A stretch of DNA of 10,029 nt. It comes from Clostridiales bacterium. Lineage in GTDB: Bacteria > Bacillota > Clostridia > Christensenellales > Aristaeellaceae. The translations under genes were made by a program, and so were the position numbers. The stretch spans positions 1 through 10,029 of the forward strand of contig JALFHA010000301.1 in assembly GCA_022776785.1 (NCBI GenBank), written 5' to 3'. Shown here piece by piece: positions 7,137 to 10,029 of the stretch (positions are counted from its first letter, which is position 1; the number at the start of each line of letters is the position of its first letter). A model generated the notes under the pieces. The model made no database searches. It was not told the origin of the DNA and saw nothing but the letters and a program-made list of their open reading frames with translations.

Positions 7137-8033
7137 CTAGACGCCGGTGAGCTGCGCGCCCAGCGGTCTGTTTTCCTCAAGCATCCGCGCGCCAAGCCCA
7201 AGCAGCGCAAGATTGCCCGCCATGTCCCGGTTGCGGTCATCCCGGCACACCAGCACAGGCGACCAGCCGCCGCGAAGGCAGTCAGACGCTCCGTGCCAGC
7301 TGCCGCCCACGCCCTCGCGCGCCGCGACGACAATCGCCGCATTTCCCATCGCATACACCGTATGGTTGCGCAGCAGCGCCCTGGCCGCGGAGAACGGCTC
7401 ATCCGGCAGGCTGTCGTAGAGCAGCACAAGCTTGCCCGCCGCCATTGCGCTCTCCGTTCCCACGCTTGCAAGCACGTCGCTCTCCGCTTTCGCGGGAACG
7501 ATCACCGCCTGCCCTCCGGCCTCCAGCGCACCCACCTGTGCGGCAAAATCCACGCCGCGCGCGCCGCCCGTCACCAGCACAGCGCCCTCCCCGGCGATCC
7601 TTTGCCCGATCCTGCGCGCAGCGCGCAGTGTATCCGCGCGTATATCGCGGCTTCCCGCGACGGCATAACGCGGGACGTCCACAGGTGAAGCCTTCCCTTT
7701 CATAAAGAGGAAGGGCGGCATCTGGCCGCCCAGTGCGCAGAGCGCCTGCGGCCAGCCCTCATCCCCCGGCAGCAGTGCGCAATAGCCCCGGCGCTCATAG
7801 TCCTCAATCAGCGAATAGACGGAGCAGGCACGGGAAAGCAACCGCTGCATACGGGCATACATCGCGTCCTTCACTTCCGGAACTTCGCGCAGCACAAGGC
7901 CGCTGACCGAACCCGTGTGCGCCATCCGCCAGAAGACGGGGCGCGAGAGCGGTGCAGGCAGACCATCGTTCCAGCAGGCGCGTGTAAGCAGGCACAGCCG
8001 CGCACACAGCTCCTCCCGGCCTTCCGTTTGCAT
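7137..8033 (-). CDS. DprA/Smf-like Rossmann-fold protein
   Basis: A 298-residue protein whose central part (about 120-245) resembles the DprA/Smf Rossmann fold: YAVAGSRD (123-130), LVTGGARGVDFAAQ (153-166) followed by GALEAGGQAVIVP, and ARALLRNHTVYAMG (217-230) with VVAAREGVGGSW (235-246). Canonical DprA loads RecA onto incoming single-stranded DNA. This copy diverges: the usual phosphate-binding GSR and GGARG motifs are kept, the RNR motif reads RNH, the SGSLITA-like motif reads GVGGSW, and there is no C-terminal winged helix. The N-terminal 110 residues contain many cysteines but I recognise no domain. It is the first gene of the methionine synthase operon, 36 bases before the reactivation gene. 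Start is ATG at 8033, with AAGGAGG seven bases upstream; the open frame extends to 8156 but that stretch contains the promoter and lacks a ribosome site. A true DprA, a nucleotide-binding relative such as a LOG-type protein, or a methionine-linked role are all open. Confidence 0.75.
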   Translation of the reverse strand: MQTEGREELCARLCLLTRACWNDGLPAPLSRPVFWRMAHTGSVSGLVLREVPEVKDAMYARMQRLLSRACSVYSLIEDYERRGYCALLPGDEGWPQALCALGGQMPPFLFMKGKASPVDVPRYAVAGSRDIRADTLRAARRIGQRIAGEGAVLVTGGARGVDFAAQVGALEAGGQAVIVPAKAESDVLASVGTESAMAAGKLVLLYDSLPDEPFSAARALLRNHTVYAMGNAAIVVAAREGVGGSWHGASDCLRGGWSPVLVCRDDRNRDMAGNLALLGLGARMLEENRPLGAQLTGV

Positions 8034-8040
8034 AGCCCGT

Positions 8041-8047
8041 CCTCCTT
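8041..8047 (-). promoter_or_regulatory. Ribosome binding site that fixes the DprA-like start
   Basis: AAGGAGG is seven bases upstream of ATG 8033-8031, an ideal match and spacing. It argues against the longer frame that opens at 8156. Confidence 0.7.
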
Positions 8048-8088
8048 CCGTTTCTGCCCGATATTCCTGCTGATGGCAGTTTTCCTTC

Positions 8089-8117
8089 AGTATACTCCAA
8101 ATCCTGCCCGTTAGCAA
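8089..8117 (-). promoter_or_regulatory. Sigma-A-like promoter of the dprA-like/metH/yitJ operon
   Basis: On the minus strand TTGCTA (8117-8112), 17 bases, then TATACT (8094-8089). Transcription would start near 8082, leaving a leader of about 48 bases. It sits just after the spoVA terminator, which separates the vegetative operon from the sporulation operon. The leader is too short for an S-box or cobalamin riboswitch. Confidence 0.6.
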
Positions 8118-8170
8118 GGAAATCCAGAGCACTCGAAAAGCATCGCGCGCCTCCATTCGCGGATATACGC

Positions 8171-8214
8171 AAAAACAGACCGATGTTCTCGAAATCAGAA
8201 CAGCGGTCTGTTTT
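8171..8214 (-). terminator. Strong intrinsic terminator of the spoVA operon
   Basis: AAAACAGACCG (8172-8182) pairs with CGGTCTGTTTT (8204-8214), an 11-bp outer stem, and GTTCT/AGAAC continue the helix inside after one mismatch. On the minus strand the helix ends in a T run. A-tracts and T-tracts flank both sides, so it could also stop plus-strand transcription. It begins 12 bases after the final TGA of the spoVAE frame (8227). Confidence 0.85.
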
Positions 8215-8226
8215 ATCCAAAGGCTG

Positions 8227-8598
8227 TCAATCCTTCATCTTGGGCTTGAAAATCAGCGCGGCAAGAAAGCCGAAGAACACCGCCGCTGCAATGCCGCCCG
8301 CGGCTGCCGTCACGCCCCCGGTGACCGCGCCAAGCAGCCCCACGCTCTATGCACCCTCCATCGCACCCTTGGCAAGCAGGTAGCCAAAGCCCGTGAGCGG
8401 AACCGTCGCCCCCGCGCCCGCGAAATCGACCAGCGGCTTGTAAATCCCCAGCGCGCCGAGAATCACGCCCGCCGTGACATAGCCCACGAGAATGCGCGCG
8501 CTTGTCAGCTTCGTCTTGAGAATCAGAAGCTGTCCAAACGCACACAGCAGGCCGCCGACCACAAACACCCGCACGAGCAGCCAAAGCAGCTCCATCAT
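8227..8598 (-). pseudogene. spoVAE: spoVAE with an in-frame TAG at codon 84
   Basis: Read without interruption the frame is 123 codons, the usual SpoVAE length. Residues 1-83 carry the family's membrane helices and the loop FAGAGATVPLTGFGYLLAKG (59-78). Codon 84 (8349-8347) is TAG; the next 39 codons, starting SVGLLGAVTGG and ending IFKPKMKD, are also exactly what a SpoVAE C-terminus looks like, including the last membrane helix, and end in TGA at 8229-8227. SpoVAE is part of the SpoVA complex that carries dipicolinic acid into and out of the spore core. The start ATG overlaps the spoVAD stop (ATGA) and follows a GAGGAGGGGG site, so the 5' half is translatable. TAG ends two other genes here (at 6375 and 7137), so it is not evidently reassigned. 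A GTG at 8343-8341, two codons after the stop and with GGAGG 11 bases upstream, could restart translation. Options: recent pseudogene, split protein, readthrough, or a sequencing error. Confidence 0.75.
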
Positions 8599-9629
8599 CG
8601 CTCCCCCTCCTCATGCTCGAGCACGACAGCGTGCGCCACGCCGGGGATGCTCTCCCCCTGCATCGTCGTCGTCGGGCTGAGCAGCGCGCCTGTCGCCATG
8701 AACAAAATCCGCCGGATGTGCCCCGCATACAGCTCTGGCAGCAGATAGCCGCAGAGCATACTCGCCGCGCAGCCGCAGCCGCTGCCGCCCGCGTGCACAT
8801 CCTGGCGGGGCGAAAAGATCTCACAGCCGCAGTCAAAGAGCTTCTGCTCCTTCACGGCGATGCCATGCTGCGTGAGCAGCTCGATGAGCAGGTCGCGCCC
8901 AAGTCTGCCCAAATCACCCGTCGCCACAAGGTCGAAGTCGTCAAAGCTCCTGCCCGTGTCCGCCAGATGCGCACAAATCGTATCGCACGCTGCTGGCGCC
9001 ATTGCAGCGCCCATGTTGTTCGCATCCGCAATGCCCAGATCGATCACGCGCCCGCAGGTCGTATGCGTCACGCGCACGCGCGTCCTTTGCGCCGCCGGGC
9101 CGGAGACGACCATCACCGCGCCGCTGCCTGTCACCGTCCACTGTGCCGTCGGCGTGCGCTGATTGCCCAGCTCCAGCGGCGCGCGATACTGCCGCTCCGC
9201 CGTGCAGAAGTGGCTGCATGTGGCGGCGATCAGCCTGTCCGCATAGCCGCCGTCGGCGAGCATCGCCCCCAGAGACAACGATTCCGTCATCGTCGAGCAC
9301 GCGCCGTACAGCCCGTAAAACGGGATCTGCAGGTTTCGCGCCGCATAGCCTGCGGAGACGATCTGGTTGAGCAGATCGCCCGCCAGCAGCATCTGCACAT
9401 CCGCCGTCTCGCGCCCCGCCTTGCGCGCGCAGAGCGTCACTGCCGTCTCGAGCATCTTGCGCTCCGCGCTCTCAAAGCTCGATTCGCCGTTGAGCTCATC
9501 CGGAAGAATCTGGTCAAAGCGCTCGCCATACGGCCCCTCGTACTCCTTGCGGCCGACGATGCTCGCCCAGCTCAGGATGCCCGGACGGCTGGGCAGCGCC
9601 ACCGTCCGCGCCCCGACCCGCTTGCTCAC
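8595..9629 (-). CDS. spoVAD: Stage V sporulation protein AD
   Basis: A 344-residue SpoVAD, full length for the family, with a thiolase-like fold. Recognisable parts are GPYGERFD (32-39), a block with GLYGACSTMTESLSLGAM (106-123) holding C111 at the thiolase cysteine position, and QWTVTGSGAVMV (163-174), ADANNMGAAMAPAACDT (201-217) and DVHAGGSGCGCAASM (277-291). In Bacillus this protein binds dipicolinic acid and is a peripheral subunit of the SpoVA channel at the spore inner membrane; it is not known to act as a thiolase. The start is GTG at 9629, immediately after the spoVAC TGA, with GGAGG eight bases upstream inside the spoVAC end. It overlaps spoVAE by ATGA, so the three genes are probably translationally coupled and, by family, made late in the forespore under sigma G; the promoter is outside the window. 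Confidence 0.96.
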   Translation of the reverse strand: MSKRVGARTVALPSRPGILSWASIVGRKEYEGPYGERFDQILPDELNGESSFESAERKMLETAVTLCARKAGRETADVQMLLAGDLLNQIVSAGYAARNLQIPFYGLYGACSTMTESLSLGAMLADGGYADRLIAATCSHFCTAERQYRAPLELGNQRTPTAQWTVTGSGAVMVVSGPAAQRTRVRVTHTTCGRVIDLGIADANNMGAAMAPAACDTICAHLADTGRSFDDFDLVATGDLGRLGRDLLIELLTQHGIAVKEQKLFDCGCEIFSPRQDVHAGGSGCGCAASMLCGYLLPELYAGHIRRILFMATGALLSPTTTMQGESIPGVAHAVVLEHEEGER

Positions 9630-10029
9630 TCACAGCACCTCCATGAAAAAGGTTATCAGCCCGACGATGATCGACGCGCTGATGCCATAGACCAGCACCG
9701 GCCCGGCCAGCGTAAAGAGCTTGGCGCCCACACCCATTACCAACCCCTCCCGCCTGAATTCCATGGCCGGCGAGACGACAGAATTGGCAAATCCTGTTAT
9801 TGGAACGATGCTTCCGGCCCCCGCATATTTGCCGATCCTGTCGTAAACGCCCAGCCCCGTGAGCAGCGCCGAGAGAAATACCAGGCAGATGCTCGTGGCG
9901 GTCGCGGCGCTCTGCGCACCCCAGAGCAGCACGCGCGAAAAGAACTCCGTGATGCCCTGCCCGATCAGGCAGATCACGCCGCCCACCCAGAACGCGCGCC
10001 ACAGCCCGATTGCCATATCGGATTTGGGC
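9630..10029 (-). CDS. spoVAC: Stage V sporulation protein AC (5' end outside window)
   Basis: An integral membrane subunit of the SpoVA dipicolinate channel; in Bacillus SpoVAC behaves as a mechanosensitive channel. The visible 132 or so residues include helices starting AFWVGGVICLIGQG and CLVFLSALLTGLGVYD, then the conserved GAGSIVPITGFANSVVSP and EFRREGLVMGVGAKLF, and a last helix ending FFMEVL. There is an ATG at 10016-10014, but the frame stays open to the window edge, and the upstream codons (P-K-S-D) fit the usual PK motif before the first helix, so the true start is probably outside the window and the gene is 5' partial. It ends with TGA at 9632-9630, directly followed by the spoVAD GTG. 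Confidence 0.93.
   Translation of the reverse strand, partial: PKSDMAIGLWRAFWVGGVICLIGQGITEFFSRVLLWGAQSAATATSICLVFLSALLTGLGVYDRIGKYAGAGSIVPITGFANSVVSPAMEFRREGLVMGVGAKLFTLAGPVLVYGISASIIVGLITFFMEVL

Noticed and set aside
8034..8156. N-terminal extension of the DprA-like protein starting at 8156.
   Set aside because: It overlaps the promoter, lacks a ribosome site at its start, and the internal ATG at 8033 has a perfect AAGGAGG at seven bases.
8347..8349. Reassignment of TAG to an amino acid as an explanation for the spoVAE stop.
   Set aside because: Two other genes in the window end at TAG (6375-6377 and 7137-7139) at the family's normal C-terminal position, so TAG appears to be an ordinary stop here.

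Overview
The window is GC-rich (roughly 60% by eye) and looks like chromosomal DNA of an endospore-forming member of the Bacillota, most likely a high-GC clostridial lineage. The evidence is a spoVA sporulation operon, a split cobalamin-dependent methionine synthase with a YitJ-type bifunctional partner, a YbiT-type ABC-F ATPase, strong GGAGG ribosome binding sites and GTG starts. Every gene I can support reads on the minus strand, so the layout below runs from high to low coordinates.

Region 10029 to 8171 holds the end of a spoVA operon: spoVAC (its 5' end lies outside the window), spoVAD and spoVAE, tightly packed (TGA directly followed by GTG, then an ATGA overlap) and closed by a strong hairpin terminator. 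In these systems the SpoVA proteins move dipicolinic acid across the inner spore membrane. The spoVAE frame is interrupted by one in-frame TAG at codon 84, followed by 39 perfectly family-like codons.

Region 8117 to 2089 is a second operon with its own sigma-A-like promoter (TTGCTA, 17 bases, TATACT). It contains a DprA-like Rossmann protein, a stand-alone methionine synthase reactivation protein, a three-module MetH (homocysteine, methyl-tetrahydrofolate and cobalamin domains, no reactivation domain), and a YitJ-type fusion of homocysteine methyltransferase with methylenetetrahydrofolate reductase. The last three form a coherent unit: the YitJ reductase half makes 5-methyl-THF, MetH transfers the methyl group to homocysteine through cobalamin, and the separate activation protein rescues oxidised cob(II)alamin with AdoMet. 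The first gene has no obvious metabolic role. There is no space for an S-box or cobalamin riboswitch in the roughly 48-base leader or in the gaps between genes.

Region 2075 to 376 is an ABC-F gene with its own extended -10 promoter, and region 340 to 1 is the start of a CDP-alcohol phosphatidyltransferase gene (pgsA-like) that runs off the window edge. Intergenic stretches are short. The largest, 1993-2181, holds a weak terminator, GGCC-rich hairpins and the ABC-F promoter. No gap exceeds 300 bases. I saw no tRNA, rRNA, CRISPR array, insertion sequence or phage gene. The clearest anomaly is the nonsense codon in spoVAE; I found no convincing wholly new system.
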